13,033 nt of DNA from OMOG01 sp041485845 (GTDB taxonomy: Bacteria; Acidobacteriota; Terriglobia; Bryobacterales; Bryobacteraceae), in NCBI GenBank assembly GCA_041485845.1, contig JBGPKH010000201.1, positions 1 to 13,033 on the forward strand. Reading direction: 5' to 3'. Positions 1 through 6,885 of this stretch are shown here, in pieces. The position numbers and the translations under genes are program-made. The stretch's first letter is position 1. Each line of letters opens with the position of its first letter. The notes below the pieces were generated by a model. The model made no database searches, was not told where the DNA came from, and worked only from the letters and a program-made list of their open reading frames with translations.

Positions 1-1211
1 CCGCGGTAGCCATCCTGCCCTCCGCCGCGGCCGCCTCCGCCGCCGCCGCGCCCGCCCCCGCCGGAAAGCAGGAGCACGCGAGCCGCGCTCTCCTGCCCTA
101 CATACAGGTCGTCGTGATCGGCGTGAAACCGGAAAACCGGGCGGGCCGCCGCGATGCCGGTGCGGTCCTCCTGATCCAAAGTTCCGACTACCACGAAAGC
201 CGGTCCGGACCCGTGCGCCATGTTCTGATACAACCGGATTTGGATCTCCGCCGGCGGAACCGAGGCGAACCGATACGGGATGTCGACGAACCCGATACTG
301 AGATTGAGCGGCATTTTCGACGGCTGATTGTCCCGCGCGCGGCCGACGCTCTCGCTGGCCGAATACGGCCACAAAGGCAGACCGCGCGCGATCGAGGTAT
401 TGGACTCGGAGGTGGCGCCGTCCACGTAATCCTGGGTGTAGGTGAAGAAGCCGGCTTTCGACCGCTTGGAGTGGATCAGGTTGCCTATGTTCCTGGTGAC
501 CTCCTGGACCGACGCGGCGATAAACCGGTTGTAGTCGGCGTCGGGCGCGGACGGCAAGGGACGATGGTAGAGAGCTTGAAAGCGCGTCTTGCAGCTCTCG
601 CAGTTGCACATGCCGTAGCGATTGCCGCTGTAGTCCGAAGCGGGCTGGCCGGGCGCGTTGAAGAATAGTCCGTCCACATCGTATCGTTCCAGAGCCTCCT
701 CCAGGATCTTCATGGCCGCCTGTTGATAATACGCGCCGTTGATACAGGTCGCATAAAGGCCGTTGTAAGTGGCCGGTTCTCCGTTGGATTTTCGGAAAAA
801 CCAGCCGGGGTGAGCGTCATAGACCGGCTTAGCCACCTTGCTGAAGTCGAACCGTCCGATCACGCGAATTTTGTGCGCGTGCGCCTCCTGGAGCACTTCG
901 CCAAAGGTGTCGCGCCCCGGCGGCAGATAGGGGCTCACGAAATGGAATTCGAGCTTACTCGGGAAATGAGCGGCGATGCCGCCCATTCCCATGAGAAGGA
1001 CATTGGCGGGAAAATCGGCCAATTGCCGCACCAGCCGCTGGGGATCGAGCGCGGTATCCGTCTCACGCAGGTTGGTCTGCACCAGGCGGATCGGTTCGTT
1101 CATCCACCATCCGGCTGGCGCGGCGTCCTGCGGTTCAGGCACGGCAAGCACCGCCAGCGGGATCACCGCCGCGCCAATGCCGATCAGGAGTATCGATCGG
1201 GAACGTGACAT
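1..1211 (-). CDS. Secreted GHL6-like putative glycoside hydrolase, C-terminus beyond the window
   Basis: Open from an ATG at 1211 to the left edge: 403 codons without a stop, so the gene is incomplete. The N-terminus (MSRSRSILLIGIGAAVIPLA) is a signal peptide or anchor, suggesting export. Residues about 178-207 hold DVDGLFFN followed by a small Cys cluster (C202, C204, C207) in the context YGMCNCESCKTRF. That pattern is what I recall for hypothetical glycosyl hydrolase 6 (GHL6, Pfam PF14871), a putative TIM-barrel enzyme family. Earlier residues (VGRFDFSK, HPGWFFRKSNGEP) also fit GHL proteins. Near the edge, residues 384-398 are 13 Gly and 2 Arg, followed by QDGYR, which looks like a low-complexity insertion in a loop. 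An AGGAGG site at 1219-1224 lies 7 nt before the ATG and supports the start. The gene begins 29 nt after the receptor gene on the same strand, so the two are probably cotranscribed. The substrate is unknown, and GHL6 activity is a family inference. Confidence 0.75.
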   Translation of the reverse strand, partial: MSRSRSILLIGIGAAVIPLAVLAVPEPQDAAPAGWWMNEPIRLVQTNLRETDTALDPQRLVRQLADFPANVLLMGMGGIAAHFPSKLEFHFVSPYLPPGRDTFGEVLQEAHAHKIRVIGRFDFSKVAKPVYDAHPGWFFRKSNGEPATYNGLYATCINGAYYQQAAMKILEEALERYDVDGLFFNAPGQPASDYSGNRYGMCNCESCKTRFQALYHRPLPSAPDADYNRFIAASVQEVTRNIGNLIHSKRSKAGFFTYTQDYVDGATSESNTSIARGLPLWPYSASESVGRARDNQPSKMPLNLSIGFVDIPYRFASVPPAEIQIRLYQNMAHGSGPAFVVVGTLDQEDRTGIAAARPVFRFHADHDDLYVGQESAARVLLLSGGGGRGGGGGGRGGGQDGYR

Positions 1212-1240
1212 CCAGGCTCCTCCTCATGCACCAGAATGCG

Positions 1241-4200
1241 TCAGAATACGAAACGCGCTCCGAGTTGGACCACCCGCGGAACGTTGCTTTGCCCGCTGTC
1301 GCGCAGGATCTTTCCGAAGTTGACATTCGTGGGGGTCTGGTTGGGGTTGCCGGAGAACGTCGGATGATTGAACGTGTTGAACGTATCGATGCGCACTTGC
1401 AGGTTCCACTTCTCCCGGAATCTGATGTTCCGGATCAGCGAGGAATCGATCGATTGGTCCTTCAGGTTGCGAAGATTGCCATACCGGCTGGGCGTGACCC
1501 GCAACGAGTTCGTGGGGCGGATGGCAAACACCGGCGCTTCCCCGGCCGCCACGTTTCTGACAGCGCCGTTGGTATCGACGACGCCGGTCTTGAACATCCG
1601 GTCCCACGTGGGATTCTCCAGCCGCGGATCGCCAATCAGATACACGCTGGTGGGGATGCTCATGGGCGCCCCGCTCTGGAACCACGCGGTGACGGTTAGC
1701 TGCCATCCTTCGACGATCTTCCGTACCACGGAGGGACTCCCCGACAAGAACTTGCGGCCCTTGCCAAACGGGAGCTCATAGCTGGGCCCGATGGCTAACC
1801 GCTGCGGGGTATCGAAAGCCGTAAGCGTGCGCGTGGTTTTGTCATCCTGGTCGTTGAGGTATTCGTCTTCGATGTTCTTCGAAAAAGTGTAACTGGTGAT
1901 GAAGGTGAGCCCGTGAGAGTAGCGCTTCGTAAGTGAGATCTGGAGAGAGTTATACCATAAGCGTCCGGTGTTCAACTGCTGGACATTGAAGTTATTGAAC
2001 TGGGGGAACGGGCGCAGCAGTTGAGAACGCGCGACGGTGGAATTGTTGAGCGCGGTTCCGGGAATCAGGCCCGCGAAGGGGTTCGGCACAAGCGCGTTCA
2101 GATAGTTGGGATCGCCGCCCAGGGCCGGATTGCCCAGATTCATGGCAGCCAGCGGAATGGCGTTGTATCCTTTGGAAAGCGATTGCTCGACCGAGCGGGA
2201 ACCGACATAAGACGCATCGAGCAAAATGCCGGCGGGTAACTGGCGCTGGATCCCGAAGGAAAACTGGCGCACGTAGGGGATCCTGGCCGCGGTATTCAGG
2301 AAGTTGGGCGCCTGACCCAGAAACGTGCGCAACCCCTGCGACGCACCTGCCGCCGGGATGAGCCCGTCCGGATAGGGATTGTCGATCTTATTAGCGGCCG
2401 TGCGGCCGGAATCGAGCGTGGCGACATACGAGGTGGTCTGCGAGAATCCGAACTGATTCCCGAAGAAGGTCGGATTTTGATAAAACGTGCCGTAACCGCC
2501 GCGCAGCACGGTCTGGTCGGTCAGCCTGTAGGCGGCGCCCACGCGGATCTGAAAGTTGTTCCAGTCGGTTGCCACGGGAGATCGCGGACTGCCATTGAGG
2601 CCGGCGAATCCGATACCGCCCTTCACGGTGTAGCCCGGAAACTTTTTTTGATCGATCTGCTGGGAGACGGGATTTACAACGTTTGCGTCGAAACCATAAT
2701 TAAGGCGGTTGTAGCGCTCCGTGAGCCCCATGTTGATGTCCCAACGGAAGCCGAGATTGATGGTGAGCTTCCGCGTCGCCTTGAAATCGTCTTGCACCCA
2801 GGGAGCGTAGTACAGCCACTGCAGGGCCGGCGGATCGATCGAAGAGATCGAGCCCGACGACGGTTCTCCGAGAAGCATGGACGCTGCGGCCACACCCGAG
2901 AGAAGATCCTGGTTCAGGTAATCGGCGCGGGTGAAACCCCGCGTGAAGCTGTAAGCGCCCGCCGCCGCGCCGAGCTGAATCAAGGCGTTTCGCGTCATGC
3001 GAAAGTCGAGCCCGGTCTTGATGGTGTGCTTTCCGCGGATCATGACCAGATTCGGACCGATCGTAATAATCGAGCTGCCTTCGAAGTCGCTGTTTCCGGA
3101 CGACTGGCCGATGGTGGTGGCGCCATCCATCGAGATCTGCGGAAAGGCGGTAGGCCGGGGCAGTTGGCTAACCAGGGCCTTGGGGAATCCAAAAGCGAGA
3201 CTGTCGAAGGGGACATACGGCTTGAAGTCGCCCAGCCAGTAGGTCAAGGAGGCGCGGACGTTGAACAACGTAGCGGAAGTGATCGTCGTAATGGAATCGA
3301 ACACCAGGCCGATGCGGTTCGCCTTGGACCCGTAACGGTAATTACCGGCCACGCCGGGCAGGCCGTTGTTATTGGTAAGCTGTACGAAGTCGTTGTATGC
3401 ATAACGCGTCATTACCCGCTCGCGCGGGCCGAAATGATGATCCAGGCGGGAAATAAAACTGTTCAGCCGCCATTCGCGAATATTGCTGGCCGCGATATAG
3501 TTGTTCTGCCAAGGGACGGACCCGCTGGTGGTGGTGTTGGGTTCGGGATACAGACTGAGGAGCTTGGCGCCGATCGGCGAGAAGCGCGCCGGATTGATGG
3601 TATTGCCGGCAAACGGGGTGCGGACCCAGTTGGACCCCTCGAAATGGCCGGTCAAAGGATCGTAGATCGTAAAAAGCCGTCCGGCATTGTCGGACGTCTT
3701 GGAGAAATCTCCTTTGCGCTGGTCGACAGTGGGGACCGAGGCGAGGGAGTCGCCGGTAATGTAATCGCCTTGATAAGAGTTCTCAAACGAGAGAAAAAAG
3801 AACGTCCGGTCCTTGCCGTTGTACACCCGGGGCAGGCGAACCGGGCCGCCAAACGAGAAGCCGCGCTGGTCCAAAACGGCCCCCAGGCGCGGCAGCCTCT
3901 GGGCGTTGTTGGAGAAGGAGTTGGCGTTCAGCCATTCGCGCTTCAAGAAACTGTACGCCGAGCCGTGCCAGTCGTTGGCGCCGCTGCGGATGGACATGTT
4001 GACCACGCCGCCGGCCGTGCGGCCGTATTGCGCATCGAACATGTTGCTCATGACATTGATCTCTTCCAGGGCGTCGGCCGGCGGGACGAACGCGACGTTG
4101 TTGCCCAAGGTCCGCAAGGTATTATTGGGGGCGCCGTCTAGCACGAATTCAACCTGCTTGGTCCGGCTGCCGTTGATGGACCAGCTCGACTCCCCGTCGA

Positions 4201-4741
4201 GCGAGTGAACCGGCTGATTGGAGAGCGACCCGGCGGTGAACAACGCTCCGGGAGTCAACACCGCCACGCTGAGCGGGTTGCGGGAGCCTTGCAGGGGCAA
4301 CTCCGTCATGGACTTGTTGTTGATGACCAGGCCGCGGTCGCCCTTTTCGGCTTCGAGCAAAGGAGCTTCGCTGGTTACGGTAATGCGGTCGGCCAGGTCT
4401 CCCAATTGCATGGCGACGTCGATCACGGTCGCCAATGTGACCTGCAACTGGATGTTCTCGCGGACGAAGATTCGGAATCCCGCACTCTGCACCGTCAGCC
4501 GGTAGGTGCCGGGGTTGAGAAAGAGGAAGCGGTATTGGCCGGCCTCGTTGGTCTTGGTGGCAAACGCAACACCGGTTTGGGTGTTGGCGAGAGTGACTTC
4601 CGTTCCCGGGACTGCCAGACCGGAGGGATCGGTGACCGTGCCGCTGAGAGTGGCACGGCTTTCCTGAGCGCGAGCGGTGGCGGAGAACAGCGCAACCGCC
4701 GCTATAAACGACAGCAACGAACGAAGAGTTCTTGCTTTCAT
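1241..4741 (-). CDS. TonB-dependent-receptor-like outer-membrane protein with carboxypeptidase-regulatory domain (Oar-like)
   Basis: 1166 residues. Residues 1-25 are a signal peptide ending ATARA, with mature Q26. Residues about 29-110 form a carboxypeptidase-regulatory-like beta-sandwich (LSGTVTDPSGLAVPGTEVTL, then NEAGQYRFLFLNPGTYRLTV). Residues about 115-280 resemble a TonB plug (ITVTSEAPLLEAE, FVLDGAPNN, YGRTAGGVVNMSIRSGANDWHGS), and the rest is a long beta-barrel with many Tyr/Phe-alternating strands. It ends LGARFVF, with the terminal Phe typical of outer-membrane barrels. Acidobacteria encode many such SusC/Oar-like receptors, presumed to import glycans or other large substrates. I see no separate TonB box. 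GGAGG at 4748-4752, 6 nt from the ATG, fixes the start. The hydrolase gene follows 29 nt downstream, which suggests that binding or uptake is coupled to degradation. The substrate cannot be read from the sequence. Confidence 0.92.
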   Translation of the reverse strand: MKARTLRSLLSFIAAVALFSATARAQESRATLSGTVTDPSGLAVPGTEVTLANTQTGVAFATKTNEAGQYRFLFLNPGTYRLTVQSAGFRIFVRENIQLQVTLATVIDVAMQLGDLADRITVTSEAPLLEAEKGDRGLVINNKSMTELPLQGSRNPLSVAVLTPGALFTAGSLSNQPVHSLDGESSWSINGSRTKQVEFVLDGAPNNTLRTLGNNVAFVPPADALEEINVMSNMFDAQYGRTAGGVVNMSIRSGANDWHGSAYSFLKREWLNANSFSNNAQRLPRLGAVLDQRGFSFGGPVRLPRVYNGKDRTFFFLSFENSYQGDYITGDSLASVPTVDQRKGDFSKTSDNAGRLFTIYDPLTGHFEGSNWVRTPFAGNTINPARFSPIGAKLLSLYPEPNTTTSGSVPWQNNYIAASNIREWRLNSFISRLDHHFGPRERVMTRYAYNDFVQLTNNNGLPGVAGNYRYGSKANRIGLVFDSITTITSATLFNVRASLTYWLGDFKPYVPFDSLAFGFPKALVSQLPRPTAFPQISMDGATTIGQSSGNSDFEGSSIITIGPNLVMIRGKHTIKTGLDFRMTRNALIQLGAAAGAYSFTRGFTRADYLNQDLLSGVAAASMLLGEPSSGSISSIDPPALQWLYYAPWVQDDFKATRKLTINLGFRWDINMGLTERYNRLNYGFDANVVNPVSQQIDQKKFPGYTVKGGIGFAGLNGSPRSPVATDWNNFQIRVGAAYRLTDQTVLRGGYGTFYQNPTFFGNQFGFSQTTSYVATLDSGRTAANKIDNPYPDGLIPAAGASQGLRTFLGQAPNFLNTAARIPYVRQFSFGIQRQLPAGILLDASYVGSRSVEQSLSKGYNAIPLAAMNLGNPALGGDPNYLNALVPNPFAGLIPGTALNNSTVARSQLLRPFPQFNNFNVQQLNTGRLWYNSLQISLTKRYSHGLTFITSYTFSKNIEDEYLNDQDDKTTRTLTAFDTPQRLAIGPSYELPFGKGRKFLSGSPSVVRKIVEGWQLTVTAWFQSGAPMSIPTSVYLIGDPRLENPTWDRMFKTGVVDTNGAVRNVAAGEAPVFAIRPTNSLRVTPSRYGNLRNLKDQSIDSSLIRNIRFREKWNLQVRIDTFNTFNHPTFSGNPNQTPTNVNFGKILRDSGQSNVPRVVQLGARFVF

Positions 4742-4804
4742 AAGCGGCCTCCAAAATCCGATTCAGAATCCCGACCCCGTCGATCGATCCCCGTTGGCGG
4801 CTAA

Positions 4805-4820
4805 TGCTAGCAAGCTAGCA
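4805..4820. promoter_or_regulatory. Perfect 16-bp palindrome, candidate operator of the receptor unit
   Basis: TGCTAGC-AA-GCTAGCA is a perfect inverted repeat with 7-bp arms and a 2-bp centre, 64 bp upstream of the receptor start codon. It overlaps the candidate -10 region of the minus-strand promoter. The size and symmetry suit a dimeric repressor (LacI-, GntR- or TetR-type). No regulator gene is in the window, so the protein is unknown. Confidence 0.45.
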
Positions 4821-4840
4821 CCGCGCCACAGGGGTGTCAA
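4812..4840 (-). promoter_or_regulatory. Candidate sigma-70-like promoter of the receptor-hydrolase unit
   Basis: On the minus strand a perfect -35 box TTGACA (4840-4835) is followed after 17 bp by TAGCTT (4817-4812), a weak -10 that lies inside the palindrome. A start near 4805 would give a leader of roughly 65 nt. The -35 is convincing and the -10 is poor, so activation or repression at this site is possible. The same 9 bp (GGTGTCAAG on the plus strand) recur at 4855-4863, at the end of the neighbouring element. Confidence 0.4.
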
Positions 4841-4899
4841 GAGTTAGTTAGCCAGGTGTCAAGCCCCATTAGAAATGTCCGCTCGATTTCAGAGGGATC

Positions 4900-5040
4900 G
4901 CTCCCATTCCCTCTTGCGCGCACTGTGCCGCTTGCGGCGGAACCCGTCAAGGCTTCCCTACGGCGCGCAAAGACGGCGGGCGGCGTGGACGGAACCGGCC
5001 GCAAGTCGAACCCATTTCCCAGACAAGAGGGAATGGGAGC
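4900..5040. repeat. Perfect 17-bp inverted repeat inside the 256-bp element
   Basis: GCTCCCATTCCCTCTTG at 4900-4916 is the exact reverse complement of 5024-5040, separated by 107 bp. A second inverted pair, CTTGCGGCGG at 4931-4940 and CCGCCGCAAG at 5050-5059, interleaves with it rather than nesting. A transcript could form a long-range stem or pseudoknot-like fold. Alternatively the pair may be leftover nested termini of another element. Confidence 0.7.
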
Positions 5041-5058
5041 TTTTGGAAACCGCCGCAA

Positions 5059-5103
5059 GGGAACGTTTCTACTTTGCTCCGGAAGGGGACATTTCTATTT
5101 TGC
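5059..5103 (+). repeat. Tandem subterminal repeats at right end of the element
   Basis: The units 5059-5077 (GGGAACGTTTCTACTTTGC) and 5085-5103 (GGGGACATTTCTATTTTGC) match at 16 of 19 positions, with start-to-start spacing of 26 bp. In IS21-family elements such repeats bind the transposase. The same core appears once, inverted, at the left end (4870-4880). Confidence 0.55.
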
Positions 5104-5127
5104 CTTGACACAGCGATTCTTGCAGCG

Positions 5128-5156
5128 TTGACACTCGGCAGGGGCGGCTGTAGAAT
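5128..5156 (+). promoter_or_regulatory. Sigma-70-type promoter of fdhA
   Basis: TTGACA (5128-5133, all 6 consensus bases), a 17-bp spacer and TAGAAT (5151-5156, 5 of 6) form a near-ideal housekeeping promoter. Transcription would start near 5163, leaving a leader of about 18 nt that contains the purine-rich site AGGGAG just before the ATG at 5181. The short leader leaves no room for a riboswitch. The box lies 17 bp beyond the right tip of the 256-bp element. Confidence 0.75.
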
Positions 5157-5180
5157 GAGTCAATATTTTAGGGAGACCTT

Positions 5181-6395
5181 ATGGCGGGAAATCGTGGAGT
5201 AGCATACATGAAGCCGGGAGTGGTTGAGATTCAGTCGATCGCGTACCCGAAGCTGCGGATGCCCAAGAGCGAGACCGATCCGTTCGGCGGCAAAGACGCC
5301 CCCCACGGAGTAATTCTGAAGATCGTGACGACCAACATTTGCGGGTCCGACCAACATATGGTGCGTGGGCGGACGACCGCCCCGCAAGGACTGATTCTGG
5401 GCCATGAAATCACGGGGCAGATCATCGAGAAGGGTTCTGACGTGGAGATGCTGGAGGTGGGTGACCTGGTCACCGTGCCGTTCAACATCGCGTGCGGCCG
5501 CTGCCGGAACTGTCGTGAAGGCAAGACCGGAATCTGCCTCACCGTGAATCCCGCCCGGCCAGGCGCGGCGTATGGTTACGTCGACATGGGCGGCTGGGTG
5601 GGGGGACAGGCCGAATACGTCATGGTTCCTTACGCCGATTTCAACCTCCTCAAGTTCCCCAACACGGAAGCGGCGATGGGGAAGATCCGGGACCTGACGC
5701 TGCTCTCCGACATTTTCCCCACGGGCTTCCACGGTGCAGTGACGGCGGGCGTGGGGCCCGGATCGATCGTATACGTTGCGGGTGCGGGCCCGGTCGGGCT
5801 GGCGTGCGCCGCCAGTTGCCAGCTTCTGGGCGCAGCCGTGGTCATCGTGGGCGACATGATTCCCGAGCGCCTGGCGCAAGCCAAGAGCTTCGGCTGCGAG
5901 GCGATTGACCTTCGCAAGGAGGCCACGCTGGCGCAGCAGGTTGAGCAGATCATGGGTGAGCCTGTGGTCGATTCGGCCGTCGATTGCGTGGGCTTCGAGG
6001 CCCGCGGCCATGGCAAGGACACGGCTGTGGAGCGTCCGGCCACGGTGCTGAATTCGCTGCAGGAAGTAGTTCGTGCGGGCGGCTCTATCGGCATTCCCGG
6101 TCTGTATGTAACGGGCGATCCGGGCGGCGTGGACGAGGCGGCCAAGATCGGCTCGCTCAGCATCCGCATCGGTCTGGGCTGGGCGAAATCGTGTTCCTTC
6201 CACACGGGCCAGTGCCCGGTTCTGCGCTACAACCGGCAGCTCATGCAGGCTATCTTGCATAACAAAGTACACCCCGCCAAAGCCTGCAACGTGACCATGA
6301 TTTCACTCGACGAGGCTCCGCAAGGTTACAGGGACTTCGACAAGGGCGCGGCGAAGAAGTTCGTCATCGACCCACACAAGTCAGTCGCTGCGTGA
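5181..6395 (+). CDS. fdhA: Glutathione-independent formaldehyde dehydrogenase (Zn/NAD)
   Basis: 404 residues; the Pseudomonas putida enzyme is about 399. The sequence follows that protein closely from GNRGV (3-7) to FVIDPHKS. It is a zinc-dependent medium-chain dehydrogenase that oxidises formaldehyde to formate without glutathione, using bound NAD (EC 1.2.1.46); related enzymes also dismutate aldehydes. Visible residues: likely catalytic zinc ligands C54 (NICGSDQH), H75 (GHEITG) and D177 (LSDIFPTG); structural-zinc cysteines C105, C108, C111 and C119; nucleotide loop GAGPVG at 201-206 with D225 after the next strand, as expected for NAD. No signal peptide, so cytoplasmic. It has its own promoter and no cotranscribed partner. 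The likely role is formaldehyde detoxification or methylated-compound metabolism. There is no sign of damage. Confidence 0.95.
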   Translation: MAGNRGVAYMKPGVVEIQSIAYPKLRMPKSETDPFGGKDAPHGVILKIVTTNICGSDQHMVRGRTTAPQGLILGHEITGQIIEKGSDVEMLEVGDLVTVPFNIACGRCRNCREGKTGICLTVNPARPGAAYGYVDMGGWVGGQAEYVMVPYADFNLLKFPNTEAAMGKIRDLTLLSDIFPTGFHGAVTAGVGPGSIVYVAGAGPVGLACAASCQLLGAAVVIVGDMIPERLAQAKSFGCEAIDLRKEATLAQQVEQIMGEPVVDSAVDCVGFEARGHGKDTAVERPATVLNSLQEVVRAGGSIGIPGLYVTGDPGGVDEAAKIGSLSIRIGLGWAKSCSFHTGQCPVLRYNRQLMQAILHNKVHPAKACNVTMISLDEAPQGYRDFDKGAAKKFVIDPHKSVAA

Positions 6396-6404
6396 CGTGG
6401 TTCA

Positions 6405-6552
6405 TGGAAGAAGAACCGGTTTGCACAGGTTGCCAACTCACGGCTGGAGGGTATCGTTCAGGATCCCTCGGGCGGCGTCATTCCCCGAAGCAGAATCGCA
6501 GCCGTGCAGAAGCGGACTGGAGTCTCGACCGGCGCCGCCGCCGATGCGCAGG
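6405..6552 (+). pseudogene. Remnant of the N-terminal region of a carboxypeptidase-regulatory (Oar/TonB-receptor-like) protein
   Basis: In the frame starting at 6405 the translation reads FAQVANSRLEGIVQDPSGG, then VIPRSRIAAVQKRTGVSTGA and AADAQG. This is the end of a signal peptide followed by the first strands of a carboxypeptidase-regulatory domain, comparable to residues 24-70 of the intact receptor in this window. There is no in-frame start codon before it. Similarity stops near 6552 and the frame hits a stop at 6624. It begins only about 10 nt after the fdhA stop codon. Interpretation: a 5'-decapitated, 3'-deleted relic. Confidence 0.65.
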
Positions 6553-6559
6553 GGGAGGA

Positions 6560-6834
6560 TCGGCGCCACTATGGTCCAGGAAGGGGCCAGAATTGTTCTT
6601 CCGCGGCCCGGCGGGAACGATGGTAGCCGCATACGATGCCAGCGGCGGCGCGATCGAGTTCGGCAAGCCGCGTGTATGGGCTGCCAAAGCGGACCTGGGT
6701 CCGTGGTTCGATCTCTGGCCGGCGGGCGGCCGCTTCGTCATCGAGGAGATGTTGCTGCGGGCGAGGGGTCTTCGACTCAGGTCACGTTTGCGCTGAATTT
6801 CTTCGATGAGCTGCGGCGGAAGGCGCCGCGGTAA
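6560..6834 (+). pseudogene. Remnant C-terminus of a WD40/TolB-like propeller protein (acidobacterial kinase-tail type), frameshifted
   Basis: The frame starting at 6560 reads PLWSRKGPELFFRGPAGTMV, then YDASGGAIEFGKPRVW and FDLWPAGGRFVIEEM. A shift of one base near 6752-6765 continues as GEGSSTQVTFALNFFDELRRKAPR to a stop at 6832-6834. I recall this order (WSRDGRELFF, then YDxSPDGxRF, then a terminal VLNWxxEL) as the end of many acidobacterial serine/threonine kinases or TolB-like proteins with WD40-type propellers. Only the last blade survives, out of frame, joined to an unrelated upstream fragment. The identification is by remembered pattern only. Confidence 0.6.
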
Positions 6835-6885
6835 CGAATTGCCGGCATGCGTGTCCTTGCGGCAAACCTGCGCACGCGGAGTCCA

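Larger units (their letters stand above)
4856..5111. mobile_element. 256-bp non-coding element with terminal inverted repeats; probable IS21-type relic or MITE
   Basis: The ends form an imperfect inverted repeat: 4856-4882 against the reverse complement of 5085-5111 match at 22 of 27 positions. Both begin GTGTCAAG and share TAGAAATGTCC further in. On the right side the subterminal sequence is repeated (5059-5077 resembles 5085-5103, 16 of 19). Multiple subterminal repeats and TG...CA tips are known features of the IS21 family, so this could be an internally deleted IS21 relic or a MITE mobilised by such an element. I find no convincing target-site duplication and no transposase gene inside. 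Small reading frames across it have low-complexity, basic translations and are not credible genes. It separates two divergent transcription units. Confidence 0.55.

Noticed and set aside
2477..4141. A 554-codon open frame on the plus strand, antisense to the receptor gene
   Set aside because: The opposite strand encodes a clear receptor with signal peptide, plug and barrel. The plus-strand translation is rich in Arg, Gly and Val with no recognisable domain, as expected from GC-rich third codon positions.
4856..5131. Small frames on both strands (73-91 codons) over the 256-bp element
   Set aside because: Their translations are low-complexity and basic, and they overlap terminal and subterminal repeats. 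There is no ribosome-binding site or family resemblance.
5160..6272. A 370-codon open frame on the minus strand, antisense to fdhA
   Set aside because: fdhA is conserved along its full length. The antisense product is His/Arg-rich with no motif.
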